Assembly: GCA_023953905.1 (NCBI GenBank) | Contig: JAMLJA010000001.1 | Span: 1-64,000, forward strand | Origin: Rhizobiaceae bacterium | GTDB lineage: Bacteria > Pseudomonadota > Alphaproteobacteria > Rhizobiales > Rhizobiaceae | Direction: 5' to 3' | Length of the DNA stretch: 64,000 nucleotides | In this document: positions 56,325 through 64,000 of the stretch, piece after piece | How the letters are laid out: each line of letters starts with the position of its first letter | How positions within the stretch are numbered: position 1 is the first letter of the stretch | Position numbers and translations under genes: made by a program | Notes under the pieces: generated by a model | Databases searched by the model: none | What the model was told of the DNA's origin: nothing | Seen by the model: the letters and a program-made list of their open reading frames with translations, nothing else

Positions 56325-57358
56325 CCCGTGATCTTGAGGAAGGCGGCGGTTATGACGACCATGGCCAGCGAGATGGGAAGGAAAACTTTCCAGCCGAGCC
56401 GCATGAGTTGATCATACCGGTAGCGCGGAACAAACGCCTTCACCATGGCGAACATGAAGAACACCATGCAGAGCTTCAGCACGAACCAGATGACGCCCGG
56501 CACCCAGGTAAACGGCGCGAAATCGAACGGCGGCAGCCATCCCCCCAGGAACAGAATGGTGGTGAGCGCGCACATCAAGACGATTGCCACATACTCGCCG
56601 AGGAAGAACAGCAGGAACGGAGTCGAGGAATACTCGATCATGTGACCGGCAACGAGCTCCGATTCGGCCTCGACCAGATCGAATGGCGGACGGTTGGTCT
56701 CTGCCAGTGCCGAGATGAAAAACACGATGAACATCGGGAACAGGCCGAGCCAGTGCCAGTCGAGCAGCGTATTCGGCAGGCCTAGCCGCGTCCCGATCCC
56801 ATCTTGCTGCGAAAGCACGATGTCGGTCAGGTTGAGCGACCCGACGCAGAGAAGAACGGTAACGATGACGAAGCCGATCGAGACTTCATATGACACCATC
56901 TGAGCTGCGGAACGCAGCGCGCCGAGGAACGGATATTTCGAGTTCGACGCCCAGCCGCCCATGATCACGCCATAGACTTCCAGCGACGAGATGGCGAACA
57001 CGAACAGGATTCCGACATTGATGTTGGCGATCGCCCAACCGGCATTCACCGGGATCACGGCCCATGCCGAAATCGCAAGTATCGCTGAAACAAGCGGCGC
57101 CAGCAGGAAAACGCCCTTGTTCGCACCGGACGGTATCACCGGCTCCTTGAAAACGAACTTCAGAAGGTCCGCGAACGCCTGCAAAGTGCCCCACGGTCCC
57201 ACCACATTCGGACCACGGCGCAACTGCACCGCCGCCCAGACCTTGCGGTCGGCGTAGAGCAGATAAGCCACGCCAACCAGCAGGATGACGATCAGGACGA
57301 CCGACTGCAAAAGCATGATCAGCGCAGGCAGCACGTAGATGGAGAAAAAGTCTTCCAT
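56315..57358 (-). CDS. nuoH: NADH-quinone oxidoreductase subunit H
   Basis: 347 residues, eight or nine helices. Quinone-chamber sequence [43 protein letters not shown], and [29 protein letters not shown], with the conserved Glu loops. The frame extends far upstream into nuoG but starts at ATG 57358, five bases past the nuoG stop. Confidence 0.97.
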   Translation of the reverse strand: MEDFFSIYVLPALIMLLQSVVLIVILLVGVAYLLYADRKVWAAVQLRRGPNVVGPWGTLQAFADLLKFVFKEPVIPSGANKGVFLLAPLVSAILAISAWAVIPVNAGWAIANINVGILFVFAISSLEVYGVIMGGWASNSKYPFLGALRSAAQMVSYEVSIGFVIVTVLLCVGSLNLTDIVLSQQDGIGTRLGLPNTLLDWHWLGLFPMFIVFFISALAETNRPPFDLVEAESELVAGHMIEYSSTPFLLFFLGEYVAIVLMCALTTILFLGGWLPPFDFAPFTWVPGVIWFVLKLCMVFFMFAMVKAFVPRYRYDQLMRLGWKVFLPISLAMVVITAAFLKITGWA

Positions 57359-57363
57359 AGGTC

Positions 57364-59445
57364 TTACTCGGCTGCCTGCTTCAGTCCGCCCCTGGCGAGA
57401 GCCGAACATTCGGCCATCACCGCGGATGCGCGGGCGATCGGGTTTGTCAGATAGAAGTCGGAAACGGCCGACACGAAGGCTCCGCCGCCTGCCCGGCCCG
57501 AAAGCTTGGCCGCGTTGGCTACATCCGTAGCGCTGCCCGGCGCGACCTGGTCGATTGCGGCAAGGTGCGGATAGTCTGCGTATAGCTTGGCGCGCAGGGC
57601 GGCCAGCGAATCGAACGGAAGGCGTTTGCCCAGAACGTCGGAAAGTGCGCGAATGATGGCCCAATCCTCACGAGCATCGCCGGGAGCAAACCCGGCGCGA
57701 TTGCTCTGTTGGACACGTCCCTCTGTGTTGACATAGGTGCCCGATTTCTCGGTGTAGGCGGCGCCAGGCAGAATGACGTCAGCGCGGTGCGCGCCTGCAT
57801 CACCATGTGTGCCAATATACACGACGAACGCATTCTGCGCCTTTGAAAGGTCAAGCTCGTCGGCTCCGAGCAGGAACAGAAGCTCGGAGGCTCCGAGCAT
57901 GTCGTCCACCGCCTTGCCGCCCTCGCCCGGCACAAAGCCGATATCGAGACCGCCGACGCGCGCCGCAGCCGTATGCAGCACGGCAAATCCATTCCACTCG
58001 TCAGTCACCGCACCAACGGCATCCGCCAGTTTTGCCGCCAGACCAAGAACCGCAGCGCCCCCCGGATGCGCCAGCGCGCCCTGTCCGACAAGTATCAGCG
58101 GCTTCTTCGCGTTCTGAAGCGTTGCAAAGAACGAACCGTTTCCGGCAACGAGATCCTTGAGCGTGTCCGCACCGGCACCAAGCTTGTCGTAACCGTAGCG
58201 GGTATCACCAACCTCGCCGATAACGCCCACCGGCAGATTGCCTGCACGCCAGCGTTTGCGGATCCGCGCATTGAGGACCGAAGCCTCGTAGCGCGGATTG
58301 GCGCCGATGATCAGGAGCGCATCGGCCTGCTCGATCCCCTCGATGGTTGGATTGAATATGTAGCTTGCCCGCCCGAGCGCCGGATCGAGCGCGGTTCCGT
58401 CCTGCCGACAGTCAATGCTCGACACGCCGAGCGACTGCATCAGCATTTTCAGCGCATACATCTCCTCGACAGCAGCGAGATCGCCCGCCACAGCGCCAAT
58501 CTTGTCGGCCGACGTGCGACCGACCGCGTCCTTGATGGCGGTGAAGGCTTCGCTCCAGCTCGCCGGCGTCAAACGTCCATTCTTGCGGACATAAGGCTTG
58601 TCGAGCCGCTGCGAGCGCAGACCATCCCAGATGTAACGCGTCTTGTCGGAGATCCACTCCTCATTCACCTGCTCGTTCACCCGCGGCAGGATGCGCATCA
58701 CCTCGCGGCCCCGCGTATCGACGCGGATCGCAGAACCGACAGCATCCATTACGTCGATCGATTCTGTCTTCGACAGTTCCCACGGACGCGCCTGAAACGC
58801 ATAGGGCCGGGAGGTCAGCGCACCGACTGGGCAGAGATCGACGACGTTGCCCTGCAGCTCTGACGTCATGGCCTTTTCGAGATAGGTCGTGATTTCGGCA
58901 TCTTCGCCGCGGCCGATGAGCCCAAGCTCCGAAATGCCTGCGACTTCCGTCGTGAAACGCACACAGCGCGTGCAGTGGATGCAGCGCGTCATGATCGTCT
59001 TGACGAGTGGCCCGATATACTTGTCCTCGACCGCGCGCTTGTTCTCCTTGTAGCGCGAGCCGTCCATGCCGAATGCCATGGCTTGGTCCTGCAAATCGCA
59101 CTCGCCGCCTTGGTCGCAGATCGGGCAATCCAGCGGGTGGTTGATGAGCAGGAACTCCATCACACCTTCGCGCGCCTTCTTCACCATGGGCGTGTTGGTG
59201 AACATTTCCGGCGCTTCGCCGTTCGGACCGGGCCTCAGATCCCGCACACCCATCGCACACGAGGCCTGCGGCTTGGGTGGCCCACCTTTGACCTCCACGA
59301 GGCACATCCGGCAATTGCCGGCAATCGACAACCGTTCATGGAAGCAGAAACGGGGAATCTCCGCACCCGCCTCCTCCGCTGCCTGAAGCAGAGTGTAGTG
59401 GTCGGGTACTTCGATTTCTTTCCCGTCGACCTTGATCTTCGCCAT
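57364..59445 (-). CDS. nuoG: NADH-quinone oxidoreductase subunit G
   Basis: 693 residues, Fe-S rich peripheral arm subunit. N-terminal 2Fe-2[23 protein letters not shown]5 region with His ligand [24 protein letters not shown]; [4Fe-4S] [30 protein letters not shown]; then a molybdopterin-like domain of about 450 residues. ATG 59445 overlaps the stop of the pentapeptide gene as TGATG. Length and order normal for rhizobia. Confidence 0.97.
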   Translation of the reverse strand: MAKIKVDGKEIEVPDHYTLLQAAEEAGAEIPRFCFHERLSIAGNCRMCLVEVKGGPPKPQASCAMGVRDLRPGPNGEAPEMFTNTPMVKKAREGVMEFLLINHPLDCPICDQGGECDLQDQAMAFGMDGSRYKENKRAVEDKYIGPLVKTIMTRCIHCTRCVRFTTEVAGISELGLIGRGEDAEITTYLEKAMTSELQGNVVDLCPVGALTSRPYAFQARPWELSKTESIDVMDAVGSAIRVDTRGREVMRILPRVNEQVNEEWISDKTRYIWDGLRSQRLDKPYVRKNGRLTPASWSEAFTAIKDAVGRTSADKIGAVAGDLAAVEEMYALKMLMQSLGVSSIDCRQDGTALDPALGRASYIFNPTIEGIEQADALLIIGANPRYEASVLNARIRKRWRAGNLPVGVIGEVGDTRYGYDKLGAGADTLKDLVAGNGSFFATLQNAKKPLILVGQGALAHPGGAAVLGLAAKLADAVGAVTDEWNGFAVLHTAAARVGGLDIGFVPGEGGKAVDDMLGASELLFLLGADELDLSKAQNAFVVYIGTHGDAGAHRADVILPGAAYTEKSGTYVNTEGRVQQSNRAGFAPGDAREDWAIIRALSDVLGKRLPFDSLAALRAKLYADYPHLAAIDQVAPGSATDVANAAKLSGRAGGGAFVSAVSDFYLTNPIARASAVMAECSALARGGLKQAAE

Positions 59446-59756
59446 CAGTTGCCCCCGGCGCCCTTCGCCGTCTCATATGCTTCAAACAGATCGCAAACCG
59501 CGACGCCGTTGATCGTCATTCCGGCGATCTGCGCGTTATCGATCGTCACATTGCTCATGTTCACATTCGAGAACTGAGCGCCCGATACATTCGCATCTTC
59601 AATCCGGGCATTGCTTAACATGACCTGCTCGAACGTCGATGCGGACAGGTTCACATTGCGAAAGCCGGTGTTTGACAGATTGACATCGTCGAAGCGTGAA
59701 TTCGCGGCCGTCGCGTTCCGCATGTCGATGACCTCGCGCCTGTCGTGTATCTCCAT
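59445..59756 (-). CDS. Pentapeptide-repeat protein in the nuo operon
   Basis: 103 residues. Residues about 15-90 are tandem pentapeptide-like repeats with a hydrophobic at the centre ([66 protein letters not shown]), which should form a right-handed beta-helix. GAGG eight bases upstream fixes ATG 59756. Its stop overlaps nuoG as TGATG, and it lies directly after the HHH protein gene, so it is a true operon member. Function unknown; not a canonical Nuo subunit. Confidence 0.75.
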   Translation of the reverse strand: MEIHDRREVIDMRNATAANSRFDDVNLSNTGFRNVNLSASTFEQVMLSNARIEDANVSGAQFSNVNMSNVTIDNAQIAGMTINGVAVCDLFEAYETAKGAGGN

Positions 59757-59766
59757 CACGAGATCC

Positions 59767-60381
59767 TCAAGCCTCCGCCGACATTGTGGCTGCCGCCCTG
59801 TTTGATAGCAGTTTGGCCTGACCACTCCAGTCATCCCGGGCAATGCGACCGGAAAGCCCGAGCTGCTGCTCAATCGAGGCGATCTCCTTATCGCTCCACG
59901 CGGCGATCTGGGCATAAGTAGTCACACCAAGCCCCTTCAGGACTTGCTCGATCTTGGGGCCGATGCCGGAAATAAGCTTCAGATCGTCTACCGTTGTGCG
60001 CGCCTCGATTGCCGGAGCCGCACTGCGCTTCTCGAAACCAGACTTGACCACTTTATTGGACGCTTTGAGCACGCGGTCGCGCAGTTCTACGACGGAAGCC
60101 CCTGCAAATCCCGCCTCGCCAATCTCGGGAGCGCGCGCTGCGTCCTCCTTGGCCTGAATCTCGTTCCCATCACCCGTCGACGCGACATCATCGATAAGCG
60201 GTTGCCAGAAGCGCCGTGACGCATCCGCCGCGACCGACATTGTGCCCGCCCAAATGCCGAGCGCCTGCCCCGTCATGCCAAATCCAATCGCCGTCAACGC
60301 CATCACGCCAGCGGCAGGATGAGCCATGAGGTTGGTTGCTCGGGCCATTTCGGAGGGGTGGAACGCGAAAGGCTCTTTCAC
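59767..60381 (-). CDS. Helix-hairpin-helix protein overlapping nuoF
   Basis: 204 residues starting at GTG 60381, whose TGA overlap with the nuoF stop (GTGA) marks coupling. Residues 1-55 include a hydrophobic stretch ([28 protein letters not shown]) and look phasin-like; residues 132-204 form a helix-hairpin-helix domain [29 protein letters not shown] that matches the C-terminus of NuoE. It is inserted between nuoF and nuoG. Its role is unknown, but the shared domain suggests it contacts NuoE or a common partner. Confidence 0.75.
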   Translation of the reverse strand: MKEPFAFHPSEMARATNLMAHPAAGVMALTAIGFGMTGQALGIWAGTMSVAADASRRFWQPLIDDVASTGDGNEIQAKEDAARAPEIGEAGFAGASVVELRDRVLKASNKVVKSGFEKRSAAPAIEARTTVDDLKLISGIGPKIEQVLKGLGVTTYAQIAAWSDKEIASIEQQLGLSGRIARDDWSGQAKLLSNRAAATMSAEA

Positions 60382-61682
60382 TCGGCAGCCTCCAGCACGG
60401 GCTGAGCCCGATGAGCGTTGCGCGAGAACTCGTCGATACGGCGCTCTATCTCCGGGCGGAAATTGCGGATCAGACCCTGAATAGGCCAGGCGGCAGCATC
60501 TCCGAGCGCGCAGATCGTGTGGCCTTCGACCTGCTTGGTCACGTCGAGCAGCATGTCGATCTCGCGCTTCTGCGCCTCGCCCCGAACCAGGCGTTCCATG
60601 ACACGCCACATCCAGCCGGTGCCTTCGCGGCACGGCGTGCACTGACCGCAGCTTTCGTGCTTGAAGAAGTATGACAGCCGAGCAATCGCCTTCACGATGT
60701 CGGTGGACTTGTCCATCACGATAACGGCAGCGGTGCCGAAGGAAGACTTGCGCTCGCGCAGCCCGTCAAAGTCCATCGGGCAATCGATGATGTCTTCCGC
60801 CTTGACGACAGGACATGATGCGCCGCCGGGAATGACCGCGAGAAGATTGTCCCAACCGCCACGAACGCCGCCGCCATGCTTTTCAACAAGTTCGCGGAAC
60901 GTGATGCCCATCGCTTCCTCGACCGTGCATGGCGTGTTGACATGCCCCACCAGCATGAACAGCTTCGTGCCGACATTGTTTGGCCGACCGATCGAGGAAA
61001 ACCAAGCGCCGCCCCGGCGCAAAATTGTCGGCGCGACAGCAATGGATTCGACGTTATTCACGGTCGTCGGGCATCCATACAGTCCCACATTGGCGGGGAA
61101 TGGCGGCTTCAGCCGCGGCTGACCCTTCTTGCCCTCAAGGCTCTCGAGCAGTGCGGTCTCTTCGCCGCAAATATAAGCGCCGGCGCCATGATGGACGTAG
61201 ATCTCGAAGTCGTAGCCGTTGATGTTGTCCTTGCCGATCAAACGCGCGGCATACGCCTCGTCGATGGCGCGCTGAAGCGCCTCGCGCTCGCGGATGAACT
61301 CACCGCGCACATAGATGTAGGCCGCAATCGCGCCCATGGCAAAACCTGCCACGAGACAGCCCTCGACCAGCGTATGCGGATCGTGGCGAAGGATATCGCG
61401 GTCCTTGCAGGTTCCCGGCTCCGACTCATCCGCATTGACGACGAGATAGCTCGGCCGTCCATCGCTTTGCTTGGGCATGAACGACCATTTCATTCCCGTC
61501 GGGAAACCGGCACCACCACGCCCACGCAGTCCGGACGCCTTCATCTCGTTGATGATCCAGTCCCGTCCCTTGTCGAGAAGGCCCTTGGTATTGTCCCAAA
61601 GCCCACGCGACTGGGCACCCTTCAACGACCGGTCAAACTGGCCGTAGATATTCGTGAAGATGCGGTCTTTGTCTTGCAGCAT
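60378..61682 (-). CDS. nuoF: NADH-quinone oxidoreductase subunit F
   Basis: 434 residues. FMN-binding [21 protein letters not shown]-binding [79 protein letters not shown], and the N3 [4Fe-4S] ligands [10 protein letters not shown]. Entry point for NADH electrons. Nine bases after nuoE. Confidence 0.97.
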   Translation of the reverse strand: MLQDKDRIFTNIYGQFDRSLKGAQSRGLWDNTKGLLDKGRDWIINEMKASGLRGRGGAGFPTGMKWSFMPKQSDGRPSYLVVNADESEPGTCKDRDILRHDPHTLVEGCLVAGFAMGAIAAYIYVRGEFIREREALQRAIDEAYAARLIGKDNINGYDFEIYVHHGAGAYICGEETALLESLEGKKGQPRLKPPFPANVGLYGCPTTVNNVESIAVAPTILRRGGAWFSSIGRPNNVGTKLFMLVGHVNTPCTVEEAMGITFRELVEKHGGGVRGGWDNLLAVIPGGASCPVVKAEDIIDCPMDFDGLRERKSSFGTAAVIVMDKSTDIVKAIARLSYFFKHESCGQCTPCREGTGWMWRVMERLVRGEAQKREIDMLLDVTKQVEGHTICALGDAAAWPIQGLIRNFRPEIERRIDEFSRNAHRAQPVLEAAE

Positions 61683-61691
61683 GTCGCGACC

Positions 61692-62969
61692 TCAAACCGG
61701 CTTCTTGCCAAATACGCGGACATATTCGTCAACGCCACCCTTTGCGAGGGCCTTGGCCTGTTTGACCCAGTCCTCACGCTCGATACGACCCTTGAACCGG
61801 AGATAGCCGTCGACCCACTCCCGTTCCGCCTTCTTCCAACCGGCGATCTGCGCATAGGTGTAGATGCCAAGCGAATGAAGTGTGCTTTCAAGCTTCGGAC
61901 CGACGCCGGAAATCAGTTGCAGGTTATCGGGAGTCGCTGGCCGCTCGATAGAAGCCGGGCGATCCTTGTGATCAAGCGCCGGTTGTTCGGACTTCGCAGT
62001 GTCGCGCACAGGTATCGCCTGGTTCAGTTTCGGCGAGACATATGGAGCAGGTTCGCTAGAGTCGTTGGGTTCCTTTGGCGACTTGCGCTGTTTGGAAACC
62101 TGTTCGACCTCAGATGCCACCTTGTTTGCGGCAGCCTCGTTGTGAGCCGGAGCAGCAACACTGGACGCCGATTCTGCCTTTGCGGAAGACTTTACGGGCG
62201 ATGGAGACTTCAGCGCTCCGTTCGTCACCTCAGCATGAGTTTTCGGCCGGGCCGCCTCCGATGGAGGGACGCTCTCTCCGCCATCCGACTTCGGTGCGTC
62301 CGTGGTGGTCTTGGCGGCGGCCCTTGCTTCCTTGTCACGGGTTGACTTGAGCACCGATTTCTCGTCGCGGAGTGATGTCAGCCCGTCGATCGGCGACGAC
62401 ACCATGCGACCGTTCTGCGGCCCAACCGGCACATCCGACCCCCTGCCAGCCTCAAATTCGTCAATGATTTCAGCCAGTCGTTCTGGGGTCAGATCTTCAT
62501 AGGTATCCTTGAAGATCATGACCATCGGTGCATTCACACACGCACCCAGGCACTCGACCTCTTCCCAGGACAACGTGCCGTCCGCATTTGTGTGGAATGG
62601 TTCGGGATTGATCTTCGACTTGCATATGTCGATCAAGTCTTCCGCGCCGCGCAGCATGCAGGGCGTCGTGCCGCAGACCTGAATGTGGGCCTTCGTCCCG
62701 ACCGGGCTAAGCTGGAACTGCGTGTAGAAGGTCGCGACCTCCAGTGCACGGATGTAGGGCATGCCAAGCATATCCGCGACCGACTCGATTGCAGCTCGCG
62801 TGACCCAACCCTCCTGCTCCTGCGCAAGCATCAGCAGCGGAATAACCGCCGACTGCTGGCGGCCCGCAGGATATTTCGCAATCCAGGTCTTCACTTCCTC
62901 CGCCCTGTCGCCCGAAAAGGCGAAGGCGGCTGGCTGAACGGCTGGCTCGGCAAGGCGACGAACGGACAT
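61692..62969 (-). CDS. nuoE: NADH-quinone oxidoreductase subunit E with long C-terminal extension
   Basis: 425 residues against about 160-250 in typical homologs. The N-terminal thioredoxin-like [2Fe-2S] domain (1-170) carries ligands in [10 protein letters not shown] and [11 protein letters not shown]. Residues 200-345 are a Lys/Ser/Pro/Ala-rich linker; residues 349-425 form a helix-hairpin-helix domain [29 protein letters not shown] resembling the protein encoded between nuoF and nuoG. The extension is not needed for the known Fe-S role; possibly a docking or assembly tail. Confidence 0.95.
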   Translation of the reverse strand: MSVRRLAEPAVQPAAFAFSGDRAEEVKTWIAKYPAGRQQSAVIPLLMLAQEQEGWVTRAAIESVADMLGMPYIRALEVATFYTQFQLSPVGTKAHIQVCGTTPCMLRGAEDLIDICKSKINPEPFHTNADGTLSWEEVECLGACVNAPMVMIFKDTYEDLTPERLAEIIDEFEAGRGSDVPVGPQNGRMVSSPIDGLTSLRDEKSVLKSTRDKEARAAAKTTTDAPKSDGGESVPPSEAARPKTHAEVTNGALKSPSPVKSSAKAESASSVAAPAHNEAAANKVASEVEQVSKQRKSPKEPNDSSEPAPYVSPKLNQAIPVRDTAKSEQPALDHKDRPASIERPATPDNLQLISGVGPKLESTLHSLGIYTYAQIAGWKKAEREWVDGYLRFKGRIEREDWVKQAKALAKGGVDEYVRVFGKKPV

Positions 62970-63102
62970 CCGAATTAAAACCTCAACGTACCGGTGCGCA
63001 CCAACCCGCCAATCAAGCTGGCAAATTGTGCGGCTCTCGCAGAATGCCGACCCGTTCGTGCAATCTTGCAGGTGTCAGCATGAATATCACCGACGCGCCC
63101 GC

Positions 63103-64000
63103 TCATCGGTCGACTTCTCCGAACACGATGTCCAGCGACCCCAGAATCGCGCTCACGTCGGCAAGGAGGTGGCCACGGCAAAGGAAGTCCATCGCGGCCA
63201 AGTGCGCAAACCCGGGGGCACGCAATTTGCAACGATAAGGCTTGTTGGTGCCATCTGCCACCAGATAGACGCCAAACTCGCCCTTGGGAGCCTCGACGGC
63301 CGCATAAACCTCACCGGCGGGCACGTGATAGCCCTCGGTATAGAGCTTGAAGTGATGAATGAGCGCTTCCATCGAGCGCTTCATCGCGCCACGTGATGGC
63401 GGTACGATCTTGCCGTCGAGATTTGAAACCGGACCGACCTTTTCCGCCCCGAGCAAGCGATCGATGCATTGCTGCATGATCTTGACCGACTGGCGCATCT
63501 CTTCCATCCGGATCAGATAGCGGTCGAAGCAGTCACCGTTCTTGCCGATTGGAATGTCGAATTCCATCTCAGAATAGCATTCATAGGGCTGCGACTTGCG
63601 CAGATCCCAGGCTGCGCCCGAACCGCGCACCATCACACCTGAAAAGCCCAGAGCCCACGCATCCTCAAGCGAGACGACGCCGATATCAACGTTTCTCTGT
63701 TTGAAAATACGGTTGCCCGTCAAAAGATTATCGAGATCGTCCAGCGTCTTGAGGAAGGAGGGAATCCATTTCCCGATGTCTTCGATCAACTCGTCGGGCA
63801 GATCCTGATGCACGCCCCCCGGACGGAAATAAGCGGCATGCATGCGCGAACCGCTGGCACGCTCATAGAATACCATGAGCTTTTCGCGGTCAACGAACCC
63901 CCAGAGAGGAGGCGTCAGAGCACCGACGTCCATGGCCTGCGTCGTCACATTCAGGATGTGCGACATGATGCGGCCCATCTCGGAATACAGAACGCGAATG
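63103..64000 (-). CDS. nuoD: NADH-quinone oxidoreductase subunit D, 5' end outside window
   Basis: 298 codons in view; the frame runs to the right edge, so the N-terminus lies outside. Reading toward the stop it has [52 protein letters not shown] segment, and ending at FVFGEVDR-type DIVFGEVDR. It belongs to the 49-kDa subunit that shapes the quinone site. Followed by 133 bases before nuoE, in which no gene was found. Confidence 0.97.
   Translation of the reverse strand, partial: IRVLYSEMGRIMSHILNVTTQAMDVGALTPPLWGFVDREKLMVFYERASGSRMHAAYFRPGGVHQDLPDELIEDIGKWIPSFLKTLDDLDNLLTGNRIFKQRNVDIGVVSLEDAWALGFSGVMVRGSGAAWDLRKSQPYECYSEMEFDIPIGKNGDCFDRYLIRMEEMRQSVKIMQQCIDRLLGAEKVGPVSNLDGKIVPPSRGAMKRSMEALIHHFKLYTEGYHVPAGEVYAAVEAPKGEFGVYLVADGTNKPYRCKLRAPGFAHLAAMDFLCRGHLLADVSAILGSLDIVFGEVDR

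Noticed and set aside
1..64000. tRNA, rRNA, CRISPR arrays, integrases, transposases or prophage genes
   Set aside because: Searched by eye for conserved tRNA arms, repeat-spacer arrays and transposase motifs; none found.

Overview
The window is about 62% GC, gene-dense chromosomal DNA of an alphaproteobacterium, most likely order Rhizobiales and close to Mesorhizobium and other Phyllobacteriaceae. Three things support this. A complete-looking complex I operon carries rhizobial-type insertions and is followed by birA, rnj, mce, a DUF1467 gene, proS and lolCD. There is a cobalamin-dependent ribonucleotide reductase. There are also DUF992, DUF1289 and DUF1176-type proteins. No rRNA, tRNA, CRISPR, integrase or transposase was seen. 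The species placement is inference.

Layout. 1-18.8 kb is a mosaic of short transcription units: nrdJ (cut by the left edge), an XRE regulator, DUF992 and DJ-1/PfpI proteins, a GH25 lipoprotein, a stand-alone ParB-like domain, a Tas-like aldo/keto reductase, a divergent J-domain protein, and a secreted DUF1176-like protein. These are followed by a 3-hydroxyisobutyrate dehydrogenase-type enzyme with an AlkD-like protein, an Lrp regulator, an overlapping UDG/GST/nuclease trio, a membrane histidine kinase, cobT, DUF1289 with a retropepsin-like protease, and dusA. 

18.8-34.4 kb is an accessory catabolic region. The first half has a succinate-semialdehyde-type dehydrogenase, a tartrate/D-malate-type dehydrogenase, an aminotransferase pseudogene, a GntR regulator with candidate TGTTATAACA operators, a class III PLP enzyme next to an APH-fold kinase, a GAF protein and a type II haloacid-dehalogenase-like protein. 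The second half is a TRAP transporter, a PAS-LuxR regulator and a divergent amidohydrolase-CobW pair. Two near-identical 62-bp palindromic elements lie in front of the TRAP operon and in front of the amidohydrolase operon, so these look like one regulon. The amidohydrolase is preceded by a 41-codon upstream ORF whose stop overlaps its start codon.

34.8-42.3 kb holds an NTF2-like protein, an ECF42-type sigma factor coupled to a DGPF/YciI protein, cutC with a GNAT acetyltransferase, and a molybdenum hydroxylase operon (coxS-coxL-coxM type, form II active site) ending in a clear intrinsic terminator.

42.4-64 kb is core genome, all on the minus strand: nuoD (cut by the right edge), nuoE, nuoF, a helix-hairpin-helix protein, a pentapeptide-repeat protein, nuoG, nuoH, a 66-residue membrane protein, nuoI, nuoJKLMN, birA, rnj, mce, DUF1467, then a 580-bp gap with a candidate structured small RNA on the plus strand, then proS, lolC/E and lolD. 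NuoE has a long C-terminal extension ending in the same helix-hairpin-helix domain found in the extra protein next to nuoF.
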